Source: Thiothrix lacustris DSM 21227
GTDB lineage: Bacteria > Pseudomonadota > Gammaproteobacteria > Thiotrichales > Thiotrichaceae
Direction: 5' to 3'
Assembly (NCBI RefSeq): GCF_000621325.1
Contig: NZ_JHYQ01000003.1
Location: 1 to 64,000 of the forward strand
DNA: 64,000 bases
Shown: one piece after another, positions 28,932 to 39,676 of the stretch
Layout of the letters: the number at the start of each line of letters is the position of its first letter
Position numbering within the stretch: the first letter of the stretch is position 1
Position numbers and translations under genes: made by a program
Notes under the pieces: generated by a model
Database searches by the model: none
Seen by the model: only the letters and a program-made list of their open reading frames with translations
What the model was told of the DNA's origin: nothing

Positions 28932-29608
28932 TGCAAACGACGCCTGTACGCCTGTGGGATTTGCCGACACGTTTGTTCCACTGGTCATTGGTCGCTGGCA
29001 TTGGTTTCTCGTGGTTTTGCGCAGAAACGGGTGGCAACTGGATGGTGTGGCACGAGCGTAGTGGGGTTTTCCTGCTGTCTTTGGTGTTGTTCCGTGTGGT
29101 GTGGGGGGTTATTGGTAGCGATACTGCGCGATTTTCCCGTTTTATGACGTCGCCACGCCATGCTTTCCAGCATTTACGTGAACTAATGGGGCAGGGTACG
29201 GCATTTCATGCAGGACATAACCCTTTAGGTGCATGGATGGTGGTGGCCTTGTTGTTGATAGTGGTGTTTCAGGGCGTAACAGGCTTGTTCGCGACGGACG
29301 ACATCATGACCGAAGGGCCGTTGATCGGTTTGGTGTCAGGCAGTACGGCTGAAACGCTGACCACTATCCATCATTTAACCTTTAATATCATTCTGTTGCT
29401 GGTGGCTGTTCATGTTGCGGCGGTGTTGTATTATCGCGTGGTGAAGCGCACCAATTTGATTAAGGCGATGGTGGTCGGGCAGGCTGATTGGCCTGTTACG
29501 CAATCACCGCCGCCTGCATTGGCTTTCAAGCCTGCATGGTTGGGGTTGGTGGTGTTCGCGGTGATTTACGCGGGTGTGTATTTTGGGATTAAATTTCTGG
29601 CGGGTTGA
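28931..29608 (+). CDS. Cytochrome b561-type membrane protein
   Basis: 225 aa, with four to five helices. Probable haem-binding histidines sit at the start of helix 1 (RLWDLPTRLFHWSLV), in MVWHERSGVFLLSLVL, in FHAGHNPLGAWMVVALLL, and in TIHHLTFNIILLLVAVHVAA. This is the bacterial b561 / hydrogenase-type b-cytochrome family (cytochrome b/b6 domain), which passes electrons between quinones and periplasmic c-type or soluble carriers. The ATG overlaps the dapB stop (TGATG), which suggests recent operon fusion rather than shared function. A c-type cytochrome lies about 1.3 kb away and could be a partner. Confidence 0.85.
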
Positions 29609-29721
29609 TTGCGTTTATCTTGATACAGATCATTAGCGTTTAATTATATACTGAATAAAATGCTCTCCATTAAATATGGCATGACTTCTGCGTGATGTTC
29701 TCACGGGGAAGGGAGAGTGAA

Positions 29722-30855
29722 ATGAATGTTGAAGCAGTGTTTGGGCAACTCAGTACCGGAGAAATCTCCGCCATCATCGGGCTAGCCGTGGGTTTGACCT
29801 TCGGCGTTTTCGCTCAGCAAAGCCGTTTTTGTTTGCGTGCCGCCTGTGTGGAATTCTGGCGCGGGCAGACCGGCAAGAAATTTGCTATTTGGTTGCTGGC
29901 TTTTGGTGCGGCCATGATTGGCACGCAATATTTTATCGAGACGGGTGCGATTGATACCGGGCAAATTCGGCAGTTGACGAATGCCGGGTCAATGTCAGGG
30001 GCAATTGTGGGTGGCTTGCTGTTTGGTGGTGGCATGGTGTTGGCCGGTGGCTGCGCTAGTCGCTTACTGGTGTTATCCGCGACGGGTAATATGCGCACCA
30101 TGGTCGCTGGGCTGGTGGTTACTATTGTTGCTCAGGCATCGTTGCGCGGTGGCTTGTCGCCGTTACGTGAAAATATTTCTTCGTGGTGGATGGTGGATGG
30201 CAGTGCGCGTGGTTTTGCACACTGGCTACCGCCACACGGTGGTTTGATGCTGGGTGTTGCTTTCCTGCTGTTTGCCCTGTGGTTCGCGAAGCGTCATGAG
30301 GTGAATAAATGGTGGGGCTTTGCTGCCATTATTACGGGCTTCAGTATTGCGCTGGGCTGGTTGCTGACCAGTTGGCATGCGGCTAATTCGTTCGATATTG
30401 TGACGGTCAAAAGCGTCAGTTTTACTGGGCCTTCTGCGGATACCTTGATGGGGTTGATCAATCAACCTGATCTGCCACTGAGTTTTGATGTCGGCCTTAT
30501 TCCGGGCGTATTTCTCGGTTCTTTGGTGGCGGCATTGGTGACTCGTGAATTCAAGTGGCAGCAGTTTACGCAGGAGAGTGGTTTTTCCCGGTTTTTCATT
30601 GGTGCGGTGCTGATGGGCTTCGGCAGTATGTTGGCGGGTGGTTGCGCAGTAGGGGCTGGTGTAACCGGCGGTGCGGTACTGGTCATTACGGCTTGGGTAG
30701 CGCTGTTCAGTATGTGGATCGGCGCGGGTATTGCGGATTGGCTGGTAGACAGGAAGGCCGATGAAGCCAAAGCGGCAAGGGTGTCTACCAATGCCGCTAT
30801 CGAAAGCATACCTCTGTTTGCCAAAGCACCGGTGTTGGTGCAGGTGGCAAACTAA
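29722..30855 (+). CDS. YeeE/YedE (TsuA-like) sulfur-compound transporter
   Basis: 377 aa from the ATG at 29722, chosen because GGGAGAG lies close upstream; the frame opens at 29692. About nine to ten helices. Three conserved Cys positions expected to relay thiosulfate through the membrane are present: QQSRFCLRAACVEFW near residue 30, VLAGGCASRLLVLS near 113, and SMLAGGCAVGAGVTGG near 312. YeeE/YedE proteins of the TsuA type import thiosulfate; others handle selenium or sulfur donors. In a sulfur oxidiser the protein could deliver a sulfur species for assimilation. Its C-terminal tail is longer than usual and positively charged. Confidence 0.83.
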   Translation: MNVEAVFGQLSTGEISAIIGLAVGLTFGVFAQQSRFCLRAACVEFWRGQTGKKFAIWLLAFGAAMIGTQYFIETGAIDTGQIRQLTNAGSMSGAIVGGLLFGGGMVLAGGCASRLLVLSATGNMRTMVAGLVVTIVAQASLRGGLSPLRENISSWWMVDGSARGFAHWLPPHGGLMLGVAFLLFALWFAKRHEVNKWWGFAAIITGFSIALGWLLTSWHAANSFDIVTVKSVSFTGPSADTLMGLINQPDLPLSFDVGLIPGVFLGSLVAALVTREFKWQQFTQESGFSRFFIGAVLMGFGSMLAGGCAVGAGVTGGAVLVITAWVALFSMWIGAGIADWLVDRKADEAKAARVSTNAAIESIPLFAKAPVLVQVAN

Positions 30856-30876
30856 GAGGCAGGAATCGGGAAGCGT

Positions 30877-31344
30877 TTAGTCTTCCTTGTATTCCTTGTG
30901 GCAGGCTTTGCAGGACTCACCTACTTTGCCAAATTGTGGCTTGATGGCTGCCATGTCGCCACCTTTGGCAACTTCAGCCAATGTTGCCGCTTCTACTTGG
31001 AAGGTTTCCATTTTCTTTTTGAAGTCTTCCGCATTCAATTCAATGTCAGCTTTGGCTTCAGTTTCGCCACTGTAGCTGCCTGCAACGAAGCCATTGATTG
31101 GGAATTTGCTTAATGCTGCGACGGCTTCGGCATTCTTAGTAAATTCTGCGGCATTGAATTCGACATCACCTTTGACCATAGCAGCCATTGGGCCGAAGTG
31201 GTGTTTGATCATGGTGAAAGCGCCTTGACGGTAGCTAATCGCCTGTTCTTCCGGTGATTTTTCTTCATCTGCCATTGCGCTGGATGCAGCAGTAAAGCTG
31301 GCGGTTGCCAGTACGATAGTCAGTAGTTGTTGAAAACGGTTCAT
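30877..31344 (-). CDS. Class II c-type cytochrome (cytochrome c')
   Basis: 155 aa with a signal peptide (LLTIVLATASFTAASSAMA, cleavage near residue 25). A four-helix bundle with the haem site at the C-terminus, ESCKACHKEYKED (CxxCH), defines cytochrome c'. Periplasmic roles in this family include NO binding and electron carriage. An AAGGAG site lies ahead of the ATG. The gene follows the FemAB-like gene by 5 nt on the same strand and ends 21 nt from the convergent TsuA-like gene. Confidence 0.9.
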   Translation of the reverse strand: MNRFQQLLTIVLATASFTAASSAMADEEKSPEEQAISYRQGAFTMIKHHFGPMAAMVKGDVEFNAAEFTKNAEAVAALSKFPINGFVAGSYSGETEAKADIELNAEDFKKKMETFQVEAATLAEVAKGGDMAAIKPQFGKVGESCKACHKEYKED

Positions 31345-31349
31345 GCTAG

Positions 31350-32117
31350 TTAGCTCCTTGTTAGTGAAGTTTGTAATTCTCGCAGCTTTTTACGTGCTAG
31401 TTCAATAAAAGCGTATGCAGGCGAGTAATAGTTGTAAATTGGAACTTTTTGACCATTAAAAGTGCGCTTGAAGCGATTGATGCCTTGCATGATCGGGTCG
31501 TCAGTATTTTCTACGTATCCCCCCCAGTCGTAAGTATGAAAGCCTGCTTGTTTGAAATAGCGCATTCCTTGCCAATGCAGGCAGCGATTAGCAAAACCCA
31601 TCGCACGCCGCATGTCGGTATCATGGTGATAGGCTTGTGAGCTGGCTGATATGAGTAAGTTGGTGCAGCGGCTGGTAGCGGAGTATAAATAGAAGTGACA
31701 AATAATCGGTTTGCCTGCGTGATCAATGCTGAAAATACGGTAGTTTTCTTGCCCCATGTTAATAGCATCTGCTTTTGTAAATAGAGATAAGCCGCGTGTC
31801 TGTGCAAATGCATTGTATAAGGGAATGAAGTGTTCCAGCGGGGTATTCAAGTTAAGGGTAAAACATTGTTCTTGCTCGCAGCGGCGGATCTGATTTCGGG
31901 TATCTTTGGGGAAATTTTGGAAAATACTGGTTTCATCAGGGGTTAGATCAGTCAATAGTGTGTGGCGATATTCTGTGCTAAACAGATAGGGCTTTTCCGG
32001 GGTATAGCAATCCATGTAGGCCGTGGGAAGGAGTAAATCTAGCCAGCTTGATCGCTGTGGTGTGGCAAAGTAATACTTCTGAATGGGAATGCCATAATGT
32101 TTATTCTTGACTTTCAT
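31350..32117 (-). CDS. GNAT/FemAB-like acyltransferase-fold protein
   Basis: 255 aa, no signal peptide. The central block FPKDTRNQIRRCEQEQCFTL and the later IFSIDHAGKPIICHFYLYS resemble the GNAT-fold FemAB/BioF2 group that adds amino acids or acyl groups to lipid or peptidoglycan substrates. The tail GINRFKRTFNGQKVPIYNYY also fits this group (compare the Y-FK-FGG endings of FemAB-like proteins). It lies directly upstream of the cytochrome c' gene and may be co-transcribed, but no functional link is evident. The family placement is by weak pattern and needs a profile search. Confidence 0.55.
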   Translation of the reverse strand: MKVKNKHYGIPIQKYYFATPQRSSWLDLLLPTAYMDCYTPEKPYLFSTEYRHTLLTDLTPDETSIFQNFPKDTRNQIRRCEQEQCFTLNLNTPLEHFIPLYNAFAQTRGLSLFTKADAINMGQENYRIFSIDHAGKPIICHFYLYSATSRCTNLLISASSQAYHHDTDMRRAMGFANRCLHWQGMRYFKQAGFHTYDWGGYVENTDDPIMQGINRFKRTFNGQKVPIYNYYSPAYAFIELARKKLRELQTSLTRS

Positions 32118-32281
32118 AGCTTCTGTTGATTAGTGATTTTTCAGGTATTCTAAACGGCTACTAAGGATTTTCGTGCTGAAAATTGATGAATGGACGCTTT
32201 TTGCCTTTCTGTCATGTATTAGTGTTTGTTAATGTTGTAATATTCGGAGCCTTCATTAAGGTTTTCAGGATGTAGTCGTCG

Positions 32282-34024
32282 ATGAAACAATTTTTCCTCC
32301 CCTTTCTAGTTTGGTTTGGGATGATTAATCGCCAGACACTTAAAGCAGATTTCTTTGCAGGATTAACTGGAGCTGTGGTGGTATTGCCACAAGGCGTTGC
32401 GTTTGCTGCTATTGCCGGGTTGCCGCCAGAATACGGTTTGTATACTGCGATGGTGACGCCGATCATCGCTGGATTATTTGGATCCTCGTTACACCTTATC
32501 TCTGGCCCGACCACCGCTATTTCATTGGTGGTTTTCTCTACTATTAGCCGTTATGCAGAACCAGGGTCAGCTGAGTTTATTCAGATGGTGCTGACTTTGA
32601 CCTTCCTTGCGGGGGTATATCAGTTGGTATTCGGCCTGATGCGCATGGGGATGCTGGTTAACTTTGTTTCACATACCGTGGTGATTGGTTTTACCGCTGG
32701 AGCCGCCATCCTGATTGCGACGAGTCAGATGAAATACGTGTTGGGCATTCCTATCCCTAAGGGCGAGTCTTTCATGCATACTTGGATTGATGTTGCGTAT
32801 GGAATCGGCGAGATAAACGTTTACATCCTTTCGGTAGCTGTCTTTACGATGTTATCCGCTTTATTGATGAAACGTTATTTTCCAAGAATGCCGCACTTAT
32901 TATTTGGGATGGTAATGGGAAGTGCTGCCAGTTTTGTTGTGGGTGGTGAAGCGCACGGACTCAAGTACATTGGTGAAATTCCGGGACATTTGCCGCCTTT
33001 TTCTGTGCCAGAATTATCCTTTGCAGCATTACGTGAACTGGCATCTGGAGCATTTGCGGTGGCATTGCTGGGTTTAATCGAAGCCGTGTCAATTGCTCGC
33101 TCGATTGCTACTAAATCCCAGCAGCGACTGGATGGTAATCAGGAGTTTGTTGGTCAGGGCTTATCGAATATTGTTGGTAGCTTTTTCTCCAGTTATGCGG
33201 GTTCTGGGTCGTTTACCCGTTCAGGTATCAATTATTCAGCGGGTGGGCAAACACCATTAGCAGCCGTATTTGCGGCGATTTTGCTGGCACTCATTGTGTT
33301 GCTGGTTGCGCCTTATGCTACTTACCTGCCTGTGGCTGCGATGGGGGGAATTATCCTGTTGGTAGCGTACAACCTGATCGATATGCACCATATCAAGCAC
33401 ATTATTGAGAGTAGTCGTTCCGAAACCTCAATTTTGGCGACAACGTTTTTCGCGACCTTGTTTATGGAGCTGGAGTTCGCCATTTACATGGGTGTTATCT
33501 TGTCCTTGATGATTTTCCTTATGCGCACATCCATGCCCAGTATTGTCAGTTTGGCGCCTAACCCTGAAGAAGTTCACCATAAGCTCGCTGAAGTTGCTGA
33601 ATATAACCTGAAAGAATGTCCCCAGTTGAAAATGATACGGATTGATATGTCGATCTATTTCGGCTCACTGGATAAGGTACAGCGTGAATTGGGTAAAATT
33701 GTAGAAAAACAGCATATTAAACATATCTTAATCATTGGTGAAAGTATCAACTTCATCGATCTTGCGGGTGCAGAAATGTTGGTGCAGGAAGCCAAACGTT
33801 TCAAGTCTTTGGGAGGTGGTTTGTACCTGCAAGGCGCAAAAGGTAAAGTTTATGACTTTATGGATCGTATCGACTTTTTGGCTGATTTTGGTGAAGGCAA
33901 TGTCTTTGGTAGTAAGGAAGCAGCGATCAAATCCCTGAGTAGGCGTTTAGATCGCGATATTTGCGCCCAGTGCCACAAACGTATTTTTCGTGAATGTGCG
34001 GGTTTGCCGAGTCCGAAGACTTGA
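32282..34024 (+). CDS. SulP-family anion transporter with STAS domain
   Basis: 580 aa. The N-terminal 14-helix SLC26/SulP core has the hallmarks LTGAVVVLPQGVAFAAIAGL and GLYTAMVTPIIAGLFGSS (about residues 28-64), TTAISLVVF, and GSGSFTRSGINYSAGGQTPL near 310. The STAS domain (about residues 440-560) contains LIIGESINFIDLAGAEML. Substrates in this family include sulfate and bicarbonate; which applies cannot be told, although sulfate export or uptake fits a sulfur oxidiser. The extreme C-terminus adds CAQCHKRIFREC, a Cys cluster on the cytoplasmic side that could bind zinc. It is expressed alone and closed by a terminator. Confidence 0.9.
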   Translation: MKQFFLPFLVWFGMINRQTLKADFFAGLTGAVVVLPQGVAFAAIAGLPPEYGLYTAMVTPIIAGLFGSSLHLISGPTTAISLVVFSTISRYAEPGSAEFIQMVLTLTFLAGVYQLVFGLMRMGMLVNFVSHTVVIGFTAGAAILIATSQMKYVLGIPIPKGESFMHTWIDVAYGIGEINVYILSVAVFTMLSALLMKRYFPRMPHLLFGMVMGSAASFVVGGEAHGLKYIGEIPGHLPPFSVPELSFAALRELASGAFAVALLGLIEAVSIARSIATKSQQRLDGNQEFVGQGLSNIVGSFFSSYAGSGSFTRSGINYSAGGQTPLAAVFAAILLALIVLLVAPYATYLPVAAMGGIILLVAYNLIDMHHIKHIIESSRSETSILATTFFATLFMELEFAIYMGVILSLMIFLMRTSMPSIVSLAPNPEEVHHKLAEVAEYNLKECPQLKMIRIDMSIYFGSLDKVQRELGKIVEKQHIKHILIIGESINFIDLAGAEMLVQEAKRFKSLGGGLYLQGAKGKVYDFMDRIDFLADFGEGNVFGSKEAAIKSLSRRLDRDICAQCHKRIFRECAGLPSPKT

Positions 34025-34054
34025 GGACTTGCGTAAACTAAGGCTGTACTGTCT

Positions 34055-34087
34055 AAAGGGGCGGGTGTATAATTCGCCCCTTTTTAG
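34055..34087 (+). terminator. Terminator behind the SulP gene
   Basis: AAAGGGGCG (34055-34063) pairs with CGCCCCTTT (34075-34083) over an 11-nt loop, followed by TT. The loop also contains TATAAT, which may double as a -10 box for rpsO. Confidence 0.7.
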
Positions 34088-34115
34088 CAACCTTAAATCT
34101 GGAGCCTAGGCGAAT

Positions 34116-34385
34116 ATGTCTCTGAGTGCAGAAGTAAAGGCTGGTGTTGTTGCACAATACCGCCAATCAGACACAGATACCGGGTCCCCGGAAGTGCAAG
34201 TTGCGCTGTTAACAGCGCGAATTCAGCATCTGACGGACCATTTTGCAAACCACAAGCATGACCACCATTCCCGTCGCGGATTGTTGGCAATGGTTAGCCA
34301 GCGTCGTAAGCTGCTGGATTACCTCAAGCGCAAGGATCTGGGCCGTTATCAAGCCCTGATTTCTAGCTTGGGTCTGCGCCGCTAA
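34116..34385 (+). CDS. rpsO: 30S ribosomal protein S15
   Basis: 89 aa, the normal length. S15 binds the central domain of 16S rRNA early in subunit assembly. Family blocks: [36 protein letters not shown] and the [12 protein letters not shown] ending in [10 protein letters not shown]. It is paired with pnp as in most gammaproteobacteria. A terminator and a long hairpin separate the two genes. Confidence 0.98.
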   Translation: MSLSAEVKAGVVAQYRQSDTDTGSPEVQVALLTARIQHLTDHFANHKHDHHSRRGLLAMVSQRRKLLDYLKRKDLGRYQALISSLGLRR

Positions 34386-34399
34386 GTAGGTGCAGCACG

Positions 34400-34432
34400 A
34401 CAAAACACCGCCTTTGTGCGGTGTTTTGTTAT
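34400..34432 (+). terminator. Terminator between rpsO and pnp
   Basis: Twelve-pair stem (ACAAAACACCGC at 34400-34411 with GCGGTGTTTTGT at 34418-34429) and a 6-nt loop. The inner part of the 3' arm supplies the T-run. This is the usual place for partial termination in rpsO-pnp operons. Confidence 0.8.
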
Positions 34433-34458
34433 CTACTCACTCATCGTTTACTATCATT

Positions 34459-34530
34459 TGTCACGCAGGAAGGTTGTTGAAAAGGCTTTGTACAACCCAC
34501 CGAATCTTTTTCAACAGCCTGCCCGTGACA
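34459..34530 (+). promoter_or_regulatory. Long leader hairpin of pnp, probable RNase III/PNPase control site
   Basis: TGTCACG at 34459-34465 pairs with CGTGACA at 34524-34530, and within it CAGG and GTTGTTGAAAA pair with TTTTTCAACA and GCCTG across a 20-odd-nt loop. This matches the position and size of the E. coli pnp leader stem that RNase III cuts and PNPase then uses to repress its own synthesis. Here the stem ends 43 nt before the pnp ATG. Confidence 0.68.
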
Positions 34531-34572
34531 CCTCTCTCCCTATAAAATCGCTCAAAAGGACATCCCAACGTC

Positions 34573-36666
34573 ATGGCAAAAATCACCAAGACTTTCCAAT
34601 ACGGTAATAATACCGTCACTATCGAAACTGGCGAAATCGCCAAGCAAGCTACCGCCGCCGTCATGATTACCATGGACGACACCAGTGTTCTAGTTACCGT
34701 CGTTGGCAGCAAAGAAACCGTTCCGGGTCGTGATTTCTTCCCCATGACGGTGGATTATCAAGAAAAATTCTACGCAGCAGGCCGCATTCCTGGTGGTTTC
34801 TTCAAGCGCGAAGCGCGTGCCACTGAAGATGAAACATTGGTTGCCCGTCTGATCGACCGCCCTTTGCGCCCACTGTTCCCAGAAGGCTTCACGCACGAAG
34901 TGCAATTGATTGCGACGGTGGTTTCCATGAACCCGGCGGTCAGCGCTGATATTCCAGCATTGCTGGGTGCTTCTGCGGTGATGGCGTTGTCTGGTATGCC
35001 ATTCCAAGGCCCTATCGGTGCAGCACGGGTTGGCTACTGTGATGGTGGCTATTTGCTTAACCCATCCAAAGAAGAGCTGCTCACGTCTGATTTGGATCTG
35101 GTGATTGCGGGTACTGAATCTGCGGTGCTGATGGTTGAATCTGAAGCGAAAGAGCTGAGCGAAGAGGTGATGCTGGGCGCGGTCATGTTCGGTCACGAAC
35201 AAATGCAAGTTGCTATCAATGCTATTAAAGAACTGGCGGCAGAAGTCGCCACTCCGGCGTGGGACTGGTCTGCTCCTGTCACGAACGTTGCATTGGCAGA
35301 TGCGGTTGAAGCGGCTTGTTCTGCTGATCTGGTTGAAGCTTTCCAGATTGCTGACAAGCAAGCGCGTTATGCCCGTATTCATGAAGTGCAGAGTGCACTG
35401 GTTGAAAAGCTGGCAGCGAAAGAAGGCGCAGAAGGTTTCAGCGCTGACGAGATCAAAGGCGAATTCAAAAACGCTGAGAAGAAAGTCGTGCGCGGTACTA
35501 TCCTTGATGGTAAGCCACGTATTGATGGCCGTGCCCTTGACGCAGTACGTCAAATTACTGTTCGCGTTGGCGTATTGCCACGTGCACACGGTTCCGCACT
35601 GTTCACCCGTGGTGAAACACAGGCACTGGTTGTCACCACGCTGGGTACAGAACGTGATGCACAGGTCATTGACGCGATTACGGGTGAATACAAGGATAAC
35701 TTCCTGTTCAACTACAACTTCCCGCCGTACAGCGTAGGCGAAACCGGGCGTTTTGGTTCACCGAAGCGTCGTGAAATCGGTCATGGTCGTTTGGCTAAAC
35801 GTGGTGTGAAGGCGATGGTGCCAAGCACTGACGATTTCCCTTACACCATCCGTTGCGTGTCTGAAATCACTGAATCCAATGGTTCCAGCTCCATGGCGAG
35901 TGTGTGCGGCAGTTCATTGGCAATGATGGATGCAGGCGTACCGTTGAAAGCACCGGTTGCGGGTATCGCGATGGGTCTGATCAAGGAAGGCGAGCGCTTT
36001 GCTGTTCTGTCCGACATCCTTGGTGATGAAGATCACCTCGGTGATATGGACTTTAAAGTAGCCGGTTCTTCCGACGGTATTACCGCGCTGCAAATGGACA
36101 TCAAGATCACGGGTATTACCAAGGACATCATGCAGCAAGCTCTGGTACAAGCCAAAGCAGGCCGTTTGTATATCCTCGGTGAAATGGCTAAAGGTCTGGA
36201 AGCGCCACGTGACGAAGTGTCCGAATTTGCACCACGTTACGTCACCATGAAGATCAACCCGGACAAAATCCGCGAAGTTATCGGTAAAGGTGGCGAAACC
36301 ATCCGTGGCATTACTGCTGCAACGGGCGCAAGTGTTGACATCAATGACGAAGGTTTCATCAAAATCGCAGCCATTGACGCGAAAGCAGCCTATGAAGCGC
36401 GTAGCATGATCGAGGCGATCACTGCTGAAGTCGAGCTGGACAAAGTTTACACGGGTAAAGTGGTGCGTTTGATGGACTTCGGTGCATTCGTGACCATCCT
36501 GCCGGGTAAAGACGGTCTGTTGCACATTTCCCAGATCAGCAATGACCGTGTGGAAAAAGTTACGGATTTCGTGAATGAAGGCGATATCGTCAAAGTTAAA
36601 GTCATCGAAATCGACCGTCAGGGTCGGATGCGTTTGAGCATGAAAGCAGTGGGCGAAGGCGAGTAA
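34573..36666 (+). CDS. pnp: Polyribonucleotide nucleotidyltransferase (PNPase)
   Basis: 697 aa. PNPase degrades RNA 3' to 5' using phosphate. Two RNase PH-like domains are visible: the first with [20 protein letters not shown], the second with [22 protein letters not shown] and [17 protein letters not shown]. The KH domain holds [22 protein letters not shown] (here read in two parts, [11 protein letters not shown] and TGASVDIND), and the C-terminal S1 domain holds [29 protein letters not shown] terminator lies just downstream, so pnp probably closes this operon. Confidence 0.98.
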   Translation: MAKITKTFQYGNNTVTIETGEIAKQATAAVMITMDDTSVLVTVVGSKETVPGRDFFPMTVDYQEKFYAAGRIPGGFFKREARATEDETLVARLIDRPLRPLFPEGFTHEVQLIATVVSMNPAVSADIPALLGASAVMALSGMPFQGPIGAARVGYCDGGYLLNPSKEELLTSDLDLVIAGTESAVLMVESEAKELSEEVMLGAVMFGHEQMQVAINAIKELAAEVATPAWDWSAPVTNVALADAVEAACSADLVEAFQIADKQARYARIHEVQSALVEKLAAKEGAEGFSADEIKGEFKNAEKKVVRGTILDGKPRIDGRALDAVRQITVRVGVLPRAHGSALFTRGETQALVVTTLGTERDAQVIDAITGEYKDNFLFNYNFPPYSVGETGRFGSPKRREIGHGRLAKRGVKAMVPSTDDFPYTIRCVSEITESNGSSSMASVCGSSLAMMDAGVPLKAPVAGIAMGLIKEGERFAVLSDILGDEDHLGDMDFKVAGSSDGITALQMDIKITGITKDIMQQALVQAKAGRLYILGEMAKGLEAPRDEVSEFAPRYVTMKINPDKIREVIGKGGETIRGITAATGASVDINDEGFIKIAAIDAKAAYEARSMIEAITAEVELDKVYTGKVVRLMDFGAFVTILPGKDGLLHISQISNDRVEKVTDFVNEGDIVKVKVIEIDRQGRMRLSMKAVGEGE

Positions 36667-36690
36667 GCTTTCCTCCTTCTTTGATACCAA

Positions 36691-36720
36691 ACAAAAGACC
36701 CTGAGGGGTCTTTTGTTTTT
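36691..36720 (+). terminator. Rho-independent terminator behind pnp
   Basis: ACAAAAGACC (36691-36700) pairs with GGTCTTTTGT (36707-36716), with one further C-G pair inside and a 4-nt loop, then TTTT. Confidence 0.85.
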
Positions 36721-36722
36721 GG

Positions 36723-36847
36723 TGTCGACAAAAGATTCCCTGTATACTTTTATCCGCACATTAAGCGTGCAGATAAGCGCGTAATGTCGACAATGTGAAC
36801 CATATCAGGTTGACCTTAGCCATAAAAAACCCTATAATGTCGACAAT
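36723..36847. repeat. Three copies of a TGTCGACA palindrome before the TCA operon
   Basis: TGTCGACAA occurs at 36723-36731, 36785-36793 and 36838-36846. The last two copies share the 13-mer TAATGTCGACAAT (36782-36794, 36835-36847) and lie 53 nt apart, close to five helical turns. The third copy overlaps the 3' end of the -10 box. The arrangement suggests cooperative repressor binding. Confidence 0.6.
36810..36838 (+). promoter_or_regulatory. Strong sigma-70-type promoter of the sucB operon
   Basis: TTGACC at 36810-36815, a 17-nt spacer and TATAAT at 36833-36838. The -10 matches consensus in all six bases, the -35 in five. It lies about 80 nt ahead of the sucB ATG; transcription would begin within the third TGTCGACA palindrome. 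Confidence 0.8.
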
Positions 36848-36917
36848 TCATAAGATCATCAAAGGAAGCATCTAATCAGGTGCTGATTGAGACAATACCA
36901 AGAGAGGATGTGTGCAG

Positions 36918-38117
36918 ATGAGCAGTGAGATTCTGACCCCGGTACTACCGGAATCCGTCGCTGATGCTACCGTGGTGACATGGAGCAAGCAGGTCGGTGA
37001 TAGCGTCAAGCAGGACGAAGTTCTGGTTGAAATTGAAACCGATAAAGTAGTATTGGAAGTGCCTGCTCCTGCTGATGGCGTCCTCACTGAAATTGTCCAA
37101 CAAGCCGGAGCAACTGTCATCAGCAGCCAATTGCTGGGTCGTATGACAGTAGGTGCAGTAGCCGCCGCTCCTAAAGCCGCCGAAGCAGCACCTGCTGCTG
37201 CCGCTCCAGCCGCTAATGCTGAACCTCAAACAGCTCCCGCTGCCCGCAAGCTGATGGCTGAAAATAATCTTTCTGCTGCCGATGTTGAAGGTTCCGGCAA
37301 GCAAGGCCGCATCCTCAAGGAAGACGTACAAGCTGCGGTTGCCAGCAAACCTGCTGCTGCGCCAGCCACTGTTGCTAGTGCACCTGCGCCAACGGTTGCT
37401 GTTGCCGCTTCTGGTGCTCGTATGGAACAGCGCGTCCCTATGACCCGCCTGCGTGCCCGCATCGCCGAACGTCTGATGTACGCCAAGCAATCCACCGCGA
37501 TGTTGACTACCTTCAACGAAATCGACATGAAGCCGTTGATGGATATGCGTGCCGAATACAAAGACGCCTTCGAGAAAAAACACAAAGCGAAATTGGGCTT
37601 TATGTCCCTGTTCGTCAAAGCGGCCGCTGTAGCGCTGCAACGCTTCCCTGAAGTCAATGCCTCCATTGATGGCAATGACATTGTTTACCACGGCTTCTGC
37701 GATATTGGGATTGCCGTGTCATCTGATCGCGGTTTGGTCGTGCCTATCCTGCGCAACACCGAAAACATGGGTCTGGCAGACATCGAATCCGGCATTGCCG
37801 GGTACGCAGCCAAAGCCCGTGAAGGCAAGCTGGATATGGGCGACCTGACTGGTGGTACGTTCACTATAACCAACGGGGGCGTTTTTGGGTCGTTGCTATC
37901 AACCCCAATTCTCAACCCTCCTCAAAGCGCGATCCTGGGGATGCACTCGATCCAGAAGCGCCCTGTCGTTGTCAATGATCAGATTGTTATTCGCCCGATG
38001 ATGTATGTGGCTCTGTCGTATGACCACCGCATCGTTGACGGTCAAGGTGCTGTTACCTTCCTGAAAACTATCAAGGAATTGGTCGAAAACCCGGTTCGCT
38101 TGGTATTGGATGTTTGA
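36918..38117 (+). CDS. sucB: 2-oxoglutarate dehydrogenase E2 (dihydrolipoyl succinyltransferase)
   Basis: 399 aa from the ATG at 36918 (a GTG at 36912 is in frame but closer to the GAGG site). One lipoyl domain carries the modified Lys in [19 protein letters not shown]. An Ala/Pro linker leads to the E1/E3-binding segment [19 protein letters not shown], then the catalytic core with [17 protein letters not shown] and the active-site block [12 protein letters not shown]. The single lipoyl domain and motif spelling fit SucB rather than AceF. The E1 gene sucA, usually directly upstream, is missing: pnp ends 250 nt before. The first gene of a six-gene TCA run. Confidence 0.92.
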   Translation: MSSEILTPVLPESVADATVVTWSKQVGDSVKQDEVLVEIETDKVVLEVPAPADGVLTEIVQQAGATVISSQLLGRMTVGAVAAAPKAAEAAPAAAAPAANAEPQTAPAARKLMAENNLSAADVEGSGKQGRILKEDVQAAVASKPAAAPATVASAPAPTVAVAASGARMEQRVPMTRLRARIAERLMYAKQSTAMLTTFNEIDMKPLMDMRAEYKDAFEKKHKAKLGFMSLFVKAAAVALQRFPEVNASIDGNDIVYHGFCDIGIAVSSDRGLVVPILRNTENMGLADIESGIAGYAAKAREGKLDMGDLTGGTFTITNGGVFGSLLSTPILNPPQSAILGMHSIQKRPVVVNDQIVIRPMMYVALSYDHRIVDGQGAVTFLKTIKELVENPVRLVLDV

Positions 38118-38122
38118 GGTAA

Positions 38123-39565
<1,443 letters not shown>

Positions 39566-39590
39566 GCCATCTTTCTAATAGAATACGCTT

Positions 39591-39626
39591 AACGCCACGG
39601 TCTGCTGTATGCAGATACGTGGCGTT
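39591..39626 (+). other. Intergenic hairpin between lpd and sucC
   Basis: AACGCCACG (39591-39599) pairs with CGTGGCGTT (39618-39626); inside, TCTGC and GCAGA form a second short stem with loop TGTAT. It is compact and not followed by a U-run, so it may adjust mRNA stability or processing between the oxoglutarate dehydrogenase and succinyl-CoA synthetase segments. Confidence 0.62.
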
Positions 39627-39676
39627 TGTACGAATATAACCCGCGTTTTAGCGGTGAATTACCAAAGGAACTGAGG

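Noticed and set aside
33955-33975. CxxCH haem site in SulP
   Set aside because: The C-terminal tail after STAS is cytoplasmic, where c-type haem is not attached.
34064-34074. TATAAT as an independent rpsO promoter
   Set aside because: It lies in the loop of the SulP terminator and has no good -35 at 16-18 nt upstream; mentioned only as a possibility.
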